Part shown: piece by piece, positions 8,271 through 16,057 of the stretch | How the letters are laid out: every line of letters starts with the position of its first letter | How positions within the stretch are numbered: the stretch's first letter is position 1 | Assembly (NCBI GenBank): GCA_012270975.1 | Contig: JAAXHH010000067.1 | Location: 1 to 32,711, forward strand | Direction of reading: 5' to 3' | Length of the DNA: 32,711 bases | DNA from: Candidatus Latescibacterota bacterium | Lineage (GTDB): Bacteria; JAAXHH01 | Program-made: the position numbers and the translations under genes | Notes under the pieces: model-generated | Database searches by the model: none | The model's input: only the letters and a program-made list of their open reading frames with translations | Told to the model about the DNA's origin: nothing

Positions 8271-9458
8271 CGGTTCGGCCGCCGGTTCCTCGACGGTCGC
8301 GATGGCGTGGGGCCAGCCGTAGATGTCGAAATGGTACCTCGTGCCCATGATAGTCATTTCCGTTTCCGAGATCTTGCCGAGCAACGCGAGGACGATGTTG
8401 AGGACGACGAAGAAGATGCCGAGAGACGTCGCTATGGGCCGGCGGGACGGCTTGCGGGACGGTGTCCTGTCCCAGAAGGGCAACAGGCAGATGGCCAGGA
8501 CCACCAGGCCGGACCCGATGATACCGATGGTTTTCGGGAGGTATTTCAGCGCCTGATAGGAGGAAAGGAAATACCATTCCGGCTTGACGCCGACCGGCGT
8601 GTTGAAGGGATCGGCCTTTTCGTGCAACGGCAGGGGGTAGTATATGATCATGAAGATCATCGACGCCAGTACCAGCAATACCACGATGGCTTCTTTCATC
8701 ACGTGCTGGGGGTAGAAAGGCTTGCCGCCGGCTTTCGTCAGTTCTTCCGGCGTCTTCTCCGGCACGTCCGTTCCTTCGAGCGGCGAGATGCCCTTGTACC
8801 GGATAAGGATCAGGTGCACGGCCACCAGGGCGACGAACACCCAGGGCAGCAGCACGACGTGAAGCATGAAGAAGCGGGTCAGGGTCACGTCGGAAATGAT
8901 CTCTCCGCCCCGCATGAGAATCAGCAGATGCTCGCCGATGACCGGGGTCGCGGCGGCGATTTCCGTACCCACGGTCGTTCCCCAGTAGGAGAGCTGATCC
9001 CACGGCAGGAGATAGCCCGTAAAACCGAAGGCCAGGGTAACGACCAGCAGGCCGAATCCGAAGAGCCAGGTAAGCTCCCTGGGTTTCTTGTATCCACCGT
9101 AGAAGAATACACGCACCGAGTGAAGAAGCAGGAAGGCGATCATGAAATTGGCGCCGTAGGTATGCACCTGGCGCATGAGCCAGCCGAAGCGCACTTGCTC
9201 CATGATGTACCTGACGCTTTCGTAGGCCGTATCGGCCGACGCCTCGTAATAGATCATCAGGAAGACGCCCGAGACGGCCTGGGAAAGAAAGAACATCAGG
9301 GTGACCGTCCCGAAGGAAAACAGCCAGTTGAGATGGCGGGGCACGGGCTTGGTCAGCTGGCGGCGGCAGAAGTCGACGACGACCGATATTTCCACGCGGT
9401 CATCGAGCCAGTTGTACACCCCGTTGGACAGGCGTCTGATCATAGTGGCTGGTTTCAT
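8244..9458 (-). CDS. Cytochrome b of a bc/b6f-type quinol-oxidising complex (fused b6 plus subunit IV)
   Basis: This 404-residue integral membrane protein is the quinol-oxidising core of a bc-type complex, passing electrons through two b hemes while moving protons. Heme ligands appear as H99/H113 and H200/H215. The 15-residue spacing of the second pair is that of cytochrome b6 rather than mitochondrial cytochrome b. The Qo-site motif PEWYFL is at 293-298, and GYLLPWDQLSYWG lies near residue 148. The subunit IV-like half is fused on, as in cytochrome b proper. The ATG at 9456-9458 has GGAG only one base away; the next in-frame ATG is at 9441-9443. The Rieske gene ends 35 bp upstream and the pentaheme gene overlaps its stop codon, so the three form an operon. 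Confidence 0.95.
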   Translation of the reverse strand: MKPATMIRRLSNGVYNWLDDRVEISVVVDFCRRQLTKPVPRHLNWLFSFGTVTLMFFLSQAVSGVFLMIYYEASADTAYESVRYIMEQVRFGWLMRQVHTYGANFMIAFLLLHSVRVFFYGGYKKPRELTWLFGFGLLVVTLAFGFTGYLLPWDQLSYWGTTVGTEIAAATPVIGEHLLILMRGGEIISDVTLTRFFMLHVVLLPWVFVALVAVHLILIRYKGISPLEGTDVPEKTPEELTKAGGKPFYPQHVMKEAIVVLLVLASMIFMIIYYPLPLHEKADPFNTPVGVKPEWYFLSSYQALKYLPKTIGIIGSGLVVLAICLLPFWDRTPSRKPSRRPIATSLGIFFVVLNIVLALLGKISETEMTIMGTRYHFDIYGWPHAIATVEEPAAEPDTGREGTE

Positions 9459-9493
9459 GCTCCGCGTGGGAAGGGTCGTCCGGACACCGATGG

Positions 9494-9988
9494 TTACGCG
9501 CCGATGATGATCTTGTCGTCGGTGACGGACAGTTCAACCGCGGTCAGGGGGGCGGGAATCGGTCCGCCCTGGACGCTGCCGTCCGTGCCGAATTTGCCGC
9601 CGTGACAGGGACAGACCAGGCTCCGCGTTCCGCCCTCCCACTTGACGACGCAACCCAGGTGGGGACATACGGCGTTGAAGGCGATGTAACCGTCGGATGT
9701 GTTCACCACGATGGTCGGCCGGCCCCGGTAGATCACCGTCCTGGCCGTGCCCGGAGGAACGGACGCCCGGTCGATTTCGACCCGGCTGCTGCCCTCGGCC
9801 TCGGGGGGCGGCTCGATGTAACGGATGAGAGGATAGGCGGCCATCAGGGAACCGATACCGCCCAGCACGCCAAGGCATCTCTGCAGGAATCGGCGGCGGC
9901 GGACCGGGTCGGAACGCGTCTTCCGGGGTGTTTTACCGGACTTCTTTCCGGGTACCGCAGACCCGGGTGGCTTCTGTGACGAGGACAT
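9494..9988 (-). CDS. Rieske [2Fe-2S] iron-sulfur protein, Tat-exported
   Basis: This 164-residue protein carries electrons from quinol at the cytochrome b Qo site to the c-type heme subunit. The cluster ligands are C108 and H110 (CPHLGC) and C126 and H129 (CPCHGG); C113 and C128 would form the disulfide. The N-terminus is basic and Pro-rich, then a twin-arginine motif RRRRFLQ (30-36) precedes one membrane helix (about 38-58). It is therefore likely exported folded by Tat and kept as a signal anchor. ATGs at 9988 and 9994 are both possible and differ by two residues; neither has a strong ribosome-binding site. It is the first gene of the bc operon, with a good promoter at 10028-10056. Confidence 0.95.
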   Translation of the reverse strand: MSSSQKPPGSAVPGKKSGKTPRKTRSDPVRRRRFLQRCLGVLGGIGSLMAAYPLIRYIEPPPEAEGSSRVEIDRASVPPGTARTVIYRGRPTIVVNTSDGYIAFNAVCPHLGCVVKWEGGTRSLVCPCHGGKFGTDGSVQGGPIPAPLTAVELSVTDDKIIIGA

Positions 9989-10027
9989 GTACATTAACCC
10001 GTACTGACGTGGCTTCTGGTCATGCGT

Positions 10028-10056
10028 AGAGTAAGGACCGCCGGCCTGATTGTCAA
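10028..10056 (-). promoter_or_regulatory. Candidate promoter of the Rieske/cyt b/cyt c operon
   Basis: On the minus strand TTGACA (10056-10051) is followed after 17 bases by TACTCT (10033-10028). Transcription would begin near 10021, about 30 bases before the Rieske start. Confidence 0.55.
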
Positions 10057-10141
10057 CCTCTTTCGGGGGTTCCGGCGGACGCGCGGCCGTCCCGAATCGG
10101 CTTGACACGCCGGGATAAAAGGGCGTACCTATTCAGGTACC

Positions 10142-11155
10142 ATGACCGCTTCACCTTACAGGACGGTCCTGCCGCTCCTGGCGGCGGCAACCCTGGCGTG
10201 TATTCCCGGATGCACCGCGTCTTCCCTCTCCGTCCGTTTCGACATCCATCGGTCGCCCCTGCTCGGCCTCCCCGACCAAGACGCGACGATAGCCTTCCTG
10301 GGTTTCAACGGGACCGACCTGGCCCTGAACAACCTGACCGGGTATCTGTTCGCCCGCGCCCTGGTATCGGATTCCACGCTGGCGGCGATAGAAATGAGAC
10401 CGGTGCTTCGGACGCTGGCGCGTCATCCCCACGAGGCCGGACAGGTCTCCGATTCTCTCGCGCTGGTCGTGGGAAGAGAAATGAACGCCGGAATCGCGGT
10501 GGTCGGCGATCTCGACAGGGCTTATACGGAAGAGTACGGAGAGGTAAAGGTCTTTCGAGAGGAAGAGACCGTCGGGGTGAGACTGGGAGGATCCGACGTC
10601 CGCGTCATAAACAAGGCCTATGTCCTGCCGCATATCGACCAGACAGCGGTCGTTACGACCACGCTCAGGGTCTACGGAGTCAGATCGAAGATGCTGATCG
10701 GCAGCTATTCCATCACGGAATCCCAATCCTACCGCACGGTACTGCCCGAACCCGTCGAAGCGCCGCCGGAGGGAGCCGTCTCTGTCGAGTTCGTGTCGCC
10801 GATGCTTACCGAAGTCCTGGCCAGGCGCATCGTGGACCGGCTGATGGCCTCCCTGGTCCGGGAACAGATTCAGGTTACCCGCCGGCTCATCGCTACCCGT
10901 GACCGCCGGGCCATCTCCGCGGCGCGGGAGGGAGACTGGTCCCGGGCGGTAACGATCTGGGAAGGTACCGTGGCGGAGGACCCGCACGACGCGGCGGCGT
11001 GGAACAACCTGGCGGTCGCCTATGAAAGGTCCGGCCGCAGGGGCGATGCCGAGGCAGCCTACCACAACGCCCTGTCCGTGAGCCCCGGCGACAGGACGAT
11101 AAGGTCCAACAACCGGGCATTCGGACGCGCCGCGGACGACAGGTCGGACCGGTGA
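10142..11155 (+). CDS. Lipoprotein with C-terminal TPR repeats, function unknown
   Basis: This 337-residue protein has a lipoprotein signal with lipobox IPGC (Cys24), so it should be lipid-anchored after export. Residues 25-260 have no motif I recognise; the pattern of strands and helices suggests a globular domain. Residues about 265-335 contain at least two TPR-like helix pairs, including DAAAWNNLAVAYERSGRRGDAEAAYHNALS, split here at AYERSG for the helix turn. The ATG at 10142 follows GGTACC rather than a good ribosome-binding site. A TTGACA box at 10102-10107 would place the transcript start very close to the ATG. It is divergent from the Rieske operon and convergent with the Gfo/Idh gene. 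TPRs suggest protein-protein binding in the envelope, but I cannot give a specific role. Confidence 0.85.
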   Translation: MTASPYRTVLPLLAAATLACIPGCTASSLSVRFDIHRSPLLGLPDQDATIAFLGFNGTDLALNNLTGYLFARALVSDSTLAAIEMRPVLRTLARHPHEAGQVSDSLALVVGREMNAGIAVVGDLDRAYTEEYGEVKVFREEETVGVRLGGSDVRVINKAYVLPHIDQTAVVTTTLRVYGVRSKMLIGSYSITESQSYRTVLPEPVEAPPEGAVSVEFVSPMLTEVLARRIVDRLMASLVREQIQVTRRLIATRDRRAISAAREGDWSRAVTIWEGTVAEDPHDAAAWNNLAVAYERSGRRGDAEAAYHNALSVSPGDRTIRSNNRAFGRAADDRSDR

Positions 11156-11244
11156 GCCGGGAGCGGTCTCGCGATGGCTGCCAGGATCGTGAAACCGGCG
11201 GGGGGCCGAGCGACGCGCTACGTGCGCCGCGCTGCGTGATCGCG

Positions 11245-12264
11245 CTACCCGATCCGGACCATCCGGTTCCCCGCGGCCGATTCGTAGATTCCATCCAGGA
11301 TCTGCATGATCTCGACGCCCTGTTCGCCCGTCGACATCGGCGTGCGCCCGGCCCGGATGCAGTCCACGAAATGGGCGATCTCGGCCGCGATGCAGTCCGA
11401 CCATTCCCGCGGCGTATAGGCGGGCGTGATGTCCACCTGTTCACCGTGCAGGTCGGTATAGACGGTCAAATCGTTGCCCGTGATCTCGGCGCCGCCCCGG
11501 GTGCCCATCAGCTTGACGTAGGATCCCTCCGCGCGAACGTGGGAGGCCCAGCTCGTCTCCGCGACGAGCGTGGCATCGCCCTCGAACCGGATGAAGGCCG
11601 CCGCGAGGTCTTCCACGTCGAAGACGCCTTCCACCACGCCGCTCAGCCGGGTATAGGCGGCGCCCACGACGGACGCGGGGCGCGGGTTTCCCATGAGCCA
11701 GCGCGTGAGATCGATCATATGGACGCCGAGGTCGATCAAGGGGCCGCCTCCGGCCTGGGACTTGCGGGTGAACCAGGTTCCCGTTCCGGGAACGCCGCTC
11801 CGCCTCAGCCATCCGGTTTTGGCGTAGTAGATCTCGCCCAGCACGTCCTGCTCGACGAGCTTCTTCAGGATCTGCGCCTCGGTACGAAACCGGTTGTTCA
11901 GGGCGATCATCAGGTACCGGCCGCTGCGCCGGGCGGCGGCGACCATGTCCCGTGCCTGGGCGGCGTTCAGCGCCATGGGTTTTTCGCACAGCACGTGGGC
12001 GCCGGCGTCCAGGACGTCGATGGTCACGGGGGCGTGGAGAAAATTAGGGAGACAGACGCTGACGAGATCGGGTTCCAGGGCGAAGAGGTCCCGGTAGTCG
12101 GTAAACGCGTGGGGCACGTCGTGTTCCGACGCGGTCCGCTCGACCAGTTCCGTATCCAGGTCGGCCAGTCCCACGACTTCCACCCGGTCGTTCTTCAGGT
12201 AACCGGCGAGATGAGCCTGCCCCAGCCCCAGTCCGATCACGCCAACGGTCGTTCTGTCGTTCAT
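11245..12264 (-). CDS. Gfo/Idh/MocA family NAD(P)-dependent oxidoreductase
   Basis: The 339-residue protein oxidises or reduces a sugar, inositol or related polyol using NAD(P). The N-terminal Rossmann domain has GVIGLGLGQAHL (8-19), and the family signature EKP is at 94-96, with the catalytic Lys95. The C-terminal domain carries GGGPLIDLGVHMIDL, which contains the conserved Asp and His of the active site. Length is normal. The start at 12262-12264 has GGGGAG three bases upstream. It lies 24 bp downstream of the RidA-like gene on the same strand and is probably co-transcribed with it. The substrate cannot be told from sequence. Confidence 0.92.
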   Translation of the reverse strand: MNDRTTVGVIGLGLGQAHLAGYLKNDRVEVVGLADLDTELVERTASEHDVPHAFTDYRDLFALEPDLVSVCLPNFLHAPVTIDVLDAGAHVLCEKPMALNAAQARDMVAAARRSGRYLMIALNNRFRTEAQILKKLVEQDVLGEIYYAKTGWLRRSGVPGTGTWFTRKSQAGGGPLIDLGVHMIDLTRWLMGNPRPASVVGAAYTRLSGVVEGVFDVEDLAAAFIRFEGDATLVAETSWASHVRAEGSYVKLMGTRGGAEITGNDLTVYTDLHGEQVDITPAYTPREWSDCIAAEIAHFVDCIRAGRTPMSTGEQGVEIMQILDGIYESAAGNRMVRIG

Positions 12265-12288
12265 CCGCTCCCCGTCCCGGTCCGGCGG

Positions 12289-12807
12289 CTACTTGCCGCC
12301 GCGGTAGGCGATCAGGTCGATCTCAATGCCGGCGTTCAGCACGACGCCGGACTGGATGGTGGAACGGGCCGGCGGATCGCCCGTGTAATAGGACCGGTAC
12401 ACCTCATTCATGGCGGAGAAGTCATTCAGGTCGCTCAGAAACACCGTGGCCTTGACGACGTCGTCCATGGTCAATCCAGACTTGGCCAGCGCCTTCTGCA
12501 GGTTGTCCATGACCATTTTCGTTTCCGCTTCGATGCCGCCGGGGATAATCCGGCCCCGGACGGCCGCGATCTTGCCGGAAAGGAACACGAAGTCGCCCGC
12601 TTCGATGGCCTCGCTGTAGTTCTGGCCGGGCGCGATGGCCTTGCGGCCGCGGTCGTCCTGCGACTGGGCGGGCAGCACGGCGTAACCCAGGGAAACGGCG
12701 GCGACGACCAGCGCCGTGAAACCGGCGAAAAACCACTTGGAAACGACGATACTGAACTCGACCGTTTCTTCGCTTTTATTGCCGCGCAGTCGAATGATCG
12801 AACCCAT
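12289..12807 (-). CDS. RidA/YjgF-family protein with an N-terminal export or anchor segment
   Basis: This 172-residue protein has a RidA domain at about 55-170. The domain's conserved Arg is R148 (PPARSTIQ) and the following acidic position is E162. RidA proteins hydrolyse reactive enamine/imine intermediates made by PLP enzymes and are normally short cytosolic proteins of about 130 residues. Here a charged start is followed by a hydrophobic stretch at 26-44 and then LPAQSQ, so it is either anchored in the inner membrane or exported to the periplasm. The ATG at 12805-12807 has an excellent GGAGGG site, which makes the extension real. The Gfo/Idh gene follows 24 bp downstream. What enamine source exists outside the cytosol is unclear. 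Confidence 0.88.
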   Translation of the reverse strand: MGSIIRLRGNKSEETVEFSIVVSKWFFAGFTALVVAAVSLGYAVLPAQSQDDRGRKAIAPGQNYSEAIEAGDFVFLSGKIAAVRGRIIPGGIEAETKMVMDNLQKALAKSGLTMDDVVKATVFLSDLNDFSAMNEVYRSYYTGDPPARSTIQSGVVLNAGIEIDLIAYRGGK

Positions 12808-12828
12808 GATACCCTCCTCTGATTTTGG

Positions 12829-12857
12829 TTGACACTACACGCCTCCGGCATTATCTT
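12829..12857 (+). promoter_or_regulatory. Strong sigma-70 promoter upstream of the zinc-ribbon gene leader
   Basis: TTGACA at 12829-12834 and TATCTT at 12852-12857 are separated by 17 bases. Transcription would start near 12864 and run through a 27-codon open frame and a terminator-like hairpin before reaching the zinc-ribbon gene at 13055. The promoter lies just upstream of the divergent RidA-like gene. Confidence 0.6.
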
Positions 12858-12898
12858 TATAGTCTATGACCAAAAAATCAAGTAGTATTAGGAAAAGG

Positions 12899-12982
12899 AT
12901 GGATATGTCTACGAGCCCGATTGTATGCATGGTCCGCCTGCAGTTGCCTCTTCGGACCCGGGACTCGATAAAACCAGATTGA
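12899..12982 (+). CDS. Possible 27-residue leader peptide
   Basis: An ATG at 12899 preceded by GGAAAAGG opens a 27-codon frame (starting MDMSTSPIVC) that stops at 12980-12982, nine bases before the terminator-like hairpin. The peptide has no run of one amino acid that would reveal which supply it senses. The layout promoter - short ORF - hairpin - gene is that of transcription attenuation, but this is inference from arrangement only. Confidence 0.3.
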   Translation: MDMSTSPIVCMVRLQLPLRTRDSIKPD

Positions 12983-12990
12983 AACGAAGG

Positions 12991-13018
12991 AAAATGCACC
13001 GTCAGAGTGCATTTTTTT
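12991..13018 (+). terminator. Intrinsic terminator or attenuator in the leader of the zinc-ribbon gene
   Basis: AAATGCAC and GTGCATTT can pair around a seven-base loop and are followed by further T residues on the plus strand. The stem is also followed by TTTT on the minus strand, so it may act in both directions. It lies about 130 bases downstream of a strong plus-strand promoter and 36 bases before the zinc-ribbon start codon. It would therefore end most transcripts early unless relieved. Confidence 0.6.
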
Positions 13019-13054
13019 GTCCGCCTTTTCATCTCCATGGAGGGTCAGGATCGC

Positions 13055-13771
13055 ATGCAGGAAAGCTTGAGAGCGCTGTTGGAATTGCAGAAGACGGATC
13101 AGGACCTGCACGAGCTCGAACAATTCAAGGTAGACATTCCCAGTCAGTTGGAGACGATGCGCACCGTCCGGGCCGAGGCGGAAACCAGGCTGGCGGACCA
13201 GGAAACGAAGGTCGCGGACATCGAGAAAGACCGGCGTCAGCACGAACGGAACCTGCAGGCCGCCCAGGAACAGGTCAAGAAGTACCAGGGACAGCTCTAC
13301 AGCGTAAAGACCAACAAGGAGTACGACGCCCTCCAGACGGAGATCCAGGCGCAGAAGACCCTCATCTCGGAGTTCGAAGATGCGATTCTGCAGCTGATCA
13401 CCGAGGCCGAGGCGGAGAGCGAAACGCTGGAGACCATGCGCGGGGAGACCGAATCGCTGATCGAGCGCTTCGACGAAGAGCGCGCGGCGCTCGAGTCCAG
13501 GCTTTCGGCGGTGGACGAAGACGTCGCCGTCAAAATGGATGAGCGAAAGAGAATGTCCATGCGCGTGGAGAACCAGATCCTCAAGGTATACGATCGCATT
13601 CGGCGGAACCTGCGCGGGATGACCGTCGTACCCGTAAAGAAAGGGGCCTGCTCCGGCTGTTTCCACGTGATTCCATTGCAGGTCATACTGCAGATCCGCC
13701 AGGGACACCGGCTGATTTCCTGTGAAAGCTGCGGCCGGATCCTGATCATGGAAGAAGGCCTGGAGTACTGA
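13055..13771 (+). CDS. Coiled-coil protein with C-terminal zinc ribbon (CT398-like family)
   Basis: The 238-residue protein is a long helical hairpin (about residues 1-175, rich in Glu, Gln, Lys and Arg heptads) ending in a zinc ribbon with CSGC at 199-202 and CESC at 223-226. This is the layout of the widespread CT398/zinc-ribbon family, whose exact role is unsettled; proposals include links to secretion and nucleic acid binding. I start at the ATG at 13055, with GGAGGG at 13039-13044 and AGGA at 13047-13050 upstream. An in-frame ATG at 13037 would overlap that site. It precedes rnpB and recJ, and this order next to rnpB is seen in other genomes, as I recall. Upstream lies a promoter/leader/terminator element. 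Confidence 0.85.
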   Translation: MQESLRALLELQKTDQDLHELEQFKVDIPSQLETMRTVRAEAETRLADQETKVADIEKDRRQHERNLQAAQEQVKKYQGQLYSVKTNKEYDALQTEIQAQKTLISEFEDAILQLITEAEAESETLETMRGETESLIERFDEERAALESRLSAVDEDVAVKMDERKRMSMRVENQILKVYDRIRRNLRGMTVVPVKKGACSGCFHVIPLQVILQIRQGHRLISCESCGRILIMEEGLEY

Positions 13772-13829
13772 AACCCCTCTGACCGCAACGCGCCGCCCGG
13801 CGCGCCCGTCCCCGTATCCCACGCCGGGG

Positions 13830-13858
13830 TTGAAACGCGTCGCGCAATCAGGTATATT
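13830..13858 (+). promoter_or_regulatory. Promoter of rnpB
   Basis: TTGAAA at 13830-13835 and TATATT at 13853-13858 are 17 bases apart. Transcription from about 13866 coincides with the 5' end of the RNase P RNA fold. Confidence 0.7.
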
Positions 13859-13867
13859 AACGGGGTA

Positions 13868-14255
13868 AAACGTTCCAAGTCGTCCAGGCGATCGCGCTCG
13901 CCGATGGGCGGGCGAGGAAAGTCCGAGCACCACAGGGCAGGATGCCTGCTAACGGCAGGGGGCAGTGATGCCACGGAAAGTGTCACAGAAAACACACGGC
14001 CGATCCCTTCGGGGAGGCAAAGGTGAAAAGGCGAGGTAAGAGCTCACCGCGGTCCGGGCAACCGGTCCGGCAGGACAAACCCCATCTGGTGCAAGACCGA
14101 ATAGGAGAGGAGAGACGGCCCGTCTCGCCCGCCGGGAAACCGGAGACTCTCGGGTAAGGTCGCAAGAGGCGGCTGGCGACAGTCGTCCCAGATAGATGAT
14201 CGCCACCTTCACCGCGAAGGCACAGAACTCGGCTTACGGACGGCTTGGACGTTTT
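13868..14255 (+). ncRNA. rnpB: RNase P RNA (bacterial type A)
   Basis: This is the catalytic RNA that trims tRNA 5' leaders. The universally conserved segments occur in order. They are GAGGAAAGTCCGAGCACCAC with CTGCTAACGGC near the 5' end, the GAGGTAAGAGCTCACCGC region in the middle, and AGATAGATGA plus ACAGAACTCGGCTTA near the 3' end. The first bases (ACGTTCCAAGTCGTCC) pair with the last (GGACGGCTTGGACGT) to close helix P1, which sets the ends to within a few bases. A promoter matching consensus lies directly upstream. The length of about 388 nt is typical. Protein reading frames inside this interval are not genes. Confidence 0.97.
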
Positions 14256-14333
14256 ACGGTACCTGGCTTCTCCGCATCCGCCTGAATGGCCAGGCGCCAC
14301 GCTCACCTTCAACTCCAACATCCGGTCTGGTCC

Positions 14334-16043
14334 ATGAACAGCCGCTGGGTCCTACACGACGAACATCCCGATGTTCCCCGGATGATGGAGTTGATCAACG
14401 TCCCGCGCGTGATCGCGCAGATCCTGCTCAACCGGGGCGTCTCGACCTTCGACGACGCCCGGCATTTCCTGAAGCCCACCCTGGATGACCTGCACAGTCC
14501 CTTTCTCATGGCGGACATGGACCTGGCCGTGGAGCGGATCGCCGACGCCATCGAACGGCGCGAGCACATCATGGTCTTCGGGGACTATGACGTGGACGGC
14601 ACGACGGCGACGACCCTGCTGTACCTGACGATCAAACTGCTGACGGACGAAATCTCCTCTTACATTCCCAATCGCATGACGGATGGGTACGGACTGTCCA
14701 TAGAAGGGTTGCAGGAAGCCAGAAGCCGCGGCGTAACCCTGATCCTGGCCGTCGACTGCGGGATCACCGCGCACGCGGAGGTGGACCGGGCCCGCGAGAT
14801 GGGGATCGACGTCGTCATCATCGACCATCACGTCCCGGGCGATACCCTTCCGAACGGCGTCGCCATTCTGAACCCCAAGCGGGCCGACTGCGGGTACCCG
14901 TTCAAAGAGCTCTGCGGCGTCGGACTGGCGTACAAGGTGGCGCAGGCGCTCGCCGAGCATGTCGGACTGCCGGAGAACGCGGTGTATACGCACATGGACC
15001 TCGTGGCCCTGGGCACGACGGCGGACATCGTCCCCCTGCGCGACGAGAACCGGGTGCTGACCAAGTACGGGCTGGACATGATGCAGCAGACGCACAAATC
15101 GGGCCTGCTGGCGCTGCTCGACGTGGCGGGCCTGCGGGAGAAGGAACTCTCGACGGGACACATGCTCTTCATGCTCGCGCCCCGCATCAACGCCGCCGGC
15201 CGCATGGGCGACGCCACGCGCGTGGTCCGCCTGCTGATTACCGAAGACCAGCGGGAAGCGGCGGACCTGGCCAGGGAGTTGAACGAGGAGAACCAGCGAA
15301 GGCGCAAGGAGGACACCCTCACCTTCGAAGCGGCCAGGGACGTCGTGGAGAAGGATCCGTTTCTCCGGGAGGCCAAGGGCCTCGTACTCGCTTCGGACAC
15401 CTGGCATCCCGGCATCATCGGCATCGTCGCGTCCCGCATGGTGGAGGCCTTCAACCGGCCGGTCGTCATGATTTCGACGGCAGGCGAGAAGGGACGGGGA
15501 TCGGCGCGGACCGTGGGCGACTTTCACCTGTACAACGCCATCAAGGAGTGCTCCGACCTGTTGATCCAGTTCGGCGGGCACCATCACGCGGCGGGCCTTT
15601 CCATCGAAAAGGACCGCATCGAGGCGTTCAGGCACAAGTTCCACGAGGTGGTGGCCGCGCGCGCAACCCCGGCGGACTTCGTCCCCCGGCTCGAAATCGA
15701 TTCGGAAATCGAACTCGACGAGGTGACCCCGCGCATGGTCAAGCTCATGAAGATGCTCGGGCCCTTCGGTCCGGCAAACACCCACCCGGTTCTCGTGTCG
15801 CGCAACCTGAGTCTCGTGGGTTCCACAAGGACCATCGGCGTGGAGAAAAAACACCTGAAATTCAGGGTAAGGCAGAATGGCCGCGTCATGGAGGCCATCG
15901 GATTCGGCATGGCGGACTACGCCGAGCGAGTCAACGACAGCCGGGACCAACTCGACCTGGCCTTTACCCTCGAGGAAAATACCTTCCGGGGCGAAACCAG
16001 CCTCCAGCTGCGCATAAAAGACATAAAGACCGCCACGGTCTAG
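14334..16043 (+). CDS. recJ: Single-stranded-DNA-specific exonuclease RecJ
   Basis: This 569-residue protein is the 5'-to-3' ssDNA exonuclease of RecF-pathway recombination, mismatch repair and base excision repair. The DHH-domain motifs are all present: DYDVDGTT (84-91), AVDCGIT (139-145), DHH at 164-166, and ALGTTADIVPL. The DHHA1 domain has GGHHHAAG at 414-421. These Asp and His residues bind the two catalytic metal ions. Length is that of normal bacterial RecJ. The ATG at 14334 begins NSRWVL, a usual RecJ start, although no clear ribosome-binding site precedes it; an in-frame ATG at 14286 would add 16 residues inside the rnpB 3' flank. The meaB gene follows after 14 bp. Confidence 0.96.
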   Translation: MNSRWVLHDEHPDVPRMMELINVPRVIAQILLNRGVSTFDDARHFLKPTLDDLHSPFLMADMDLAVERIADAIERREHIMVFGDYDVDGTTATTLLYLTIKLLTDEISSYIPNRMTDGYGLSIEGLQEARSRGVTLILAVDCGITAHAEVDRAREMGIDVVIIDHHVPGDTLPNGVAILNPKRADCGYPFKELCGVGLAYKVAQALAEHVGLPENAVYTHMDLVALGTTADIVPLRDENRVLTKYGLDMMQQTHKSGLLALLDVAGLREKELSTGHMLFMLAPRINAAGRMGDATRVVRLLITEDQREAADLARELNEENQRRRKEDTLTFEAARDVVEKDPFLREAKGLVLASDTWHPGIIGIVASRMVEAFNRPVVMISTAGEKGRGSARTVGDFHLYNAIKECSDLLIQFGGHHHAAGLSIEKDRIEAFRHKFHEVVAARATPADFVPRLEIDSEIELDEVTPRMVKLMKMLGPFGPANTHPVLVSRNLSLVGSTRTIGVEKKHLKFRVRQNGRVMEAIGFGMADYAERVNDSRDQLDLAFTLEENTFRGETSLQLRIKDIKTATV

Positions 16044-16057
16044 CCACCATTCCCGCT

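Noticed and set aside
13789..13804. A GC hairpin (CGCGCCG/CGGCGCG) after the zinc-ribbon gene.
   Set aside because: No T-run follows and the loop is very small; it may be chance in GC-rich DNA.
13949..14321. Minus-strand open frames of 87 and 112 codons.
   Set aside because: They lie across the RNase P RNA, whose conserved segments explain the sequence.
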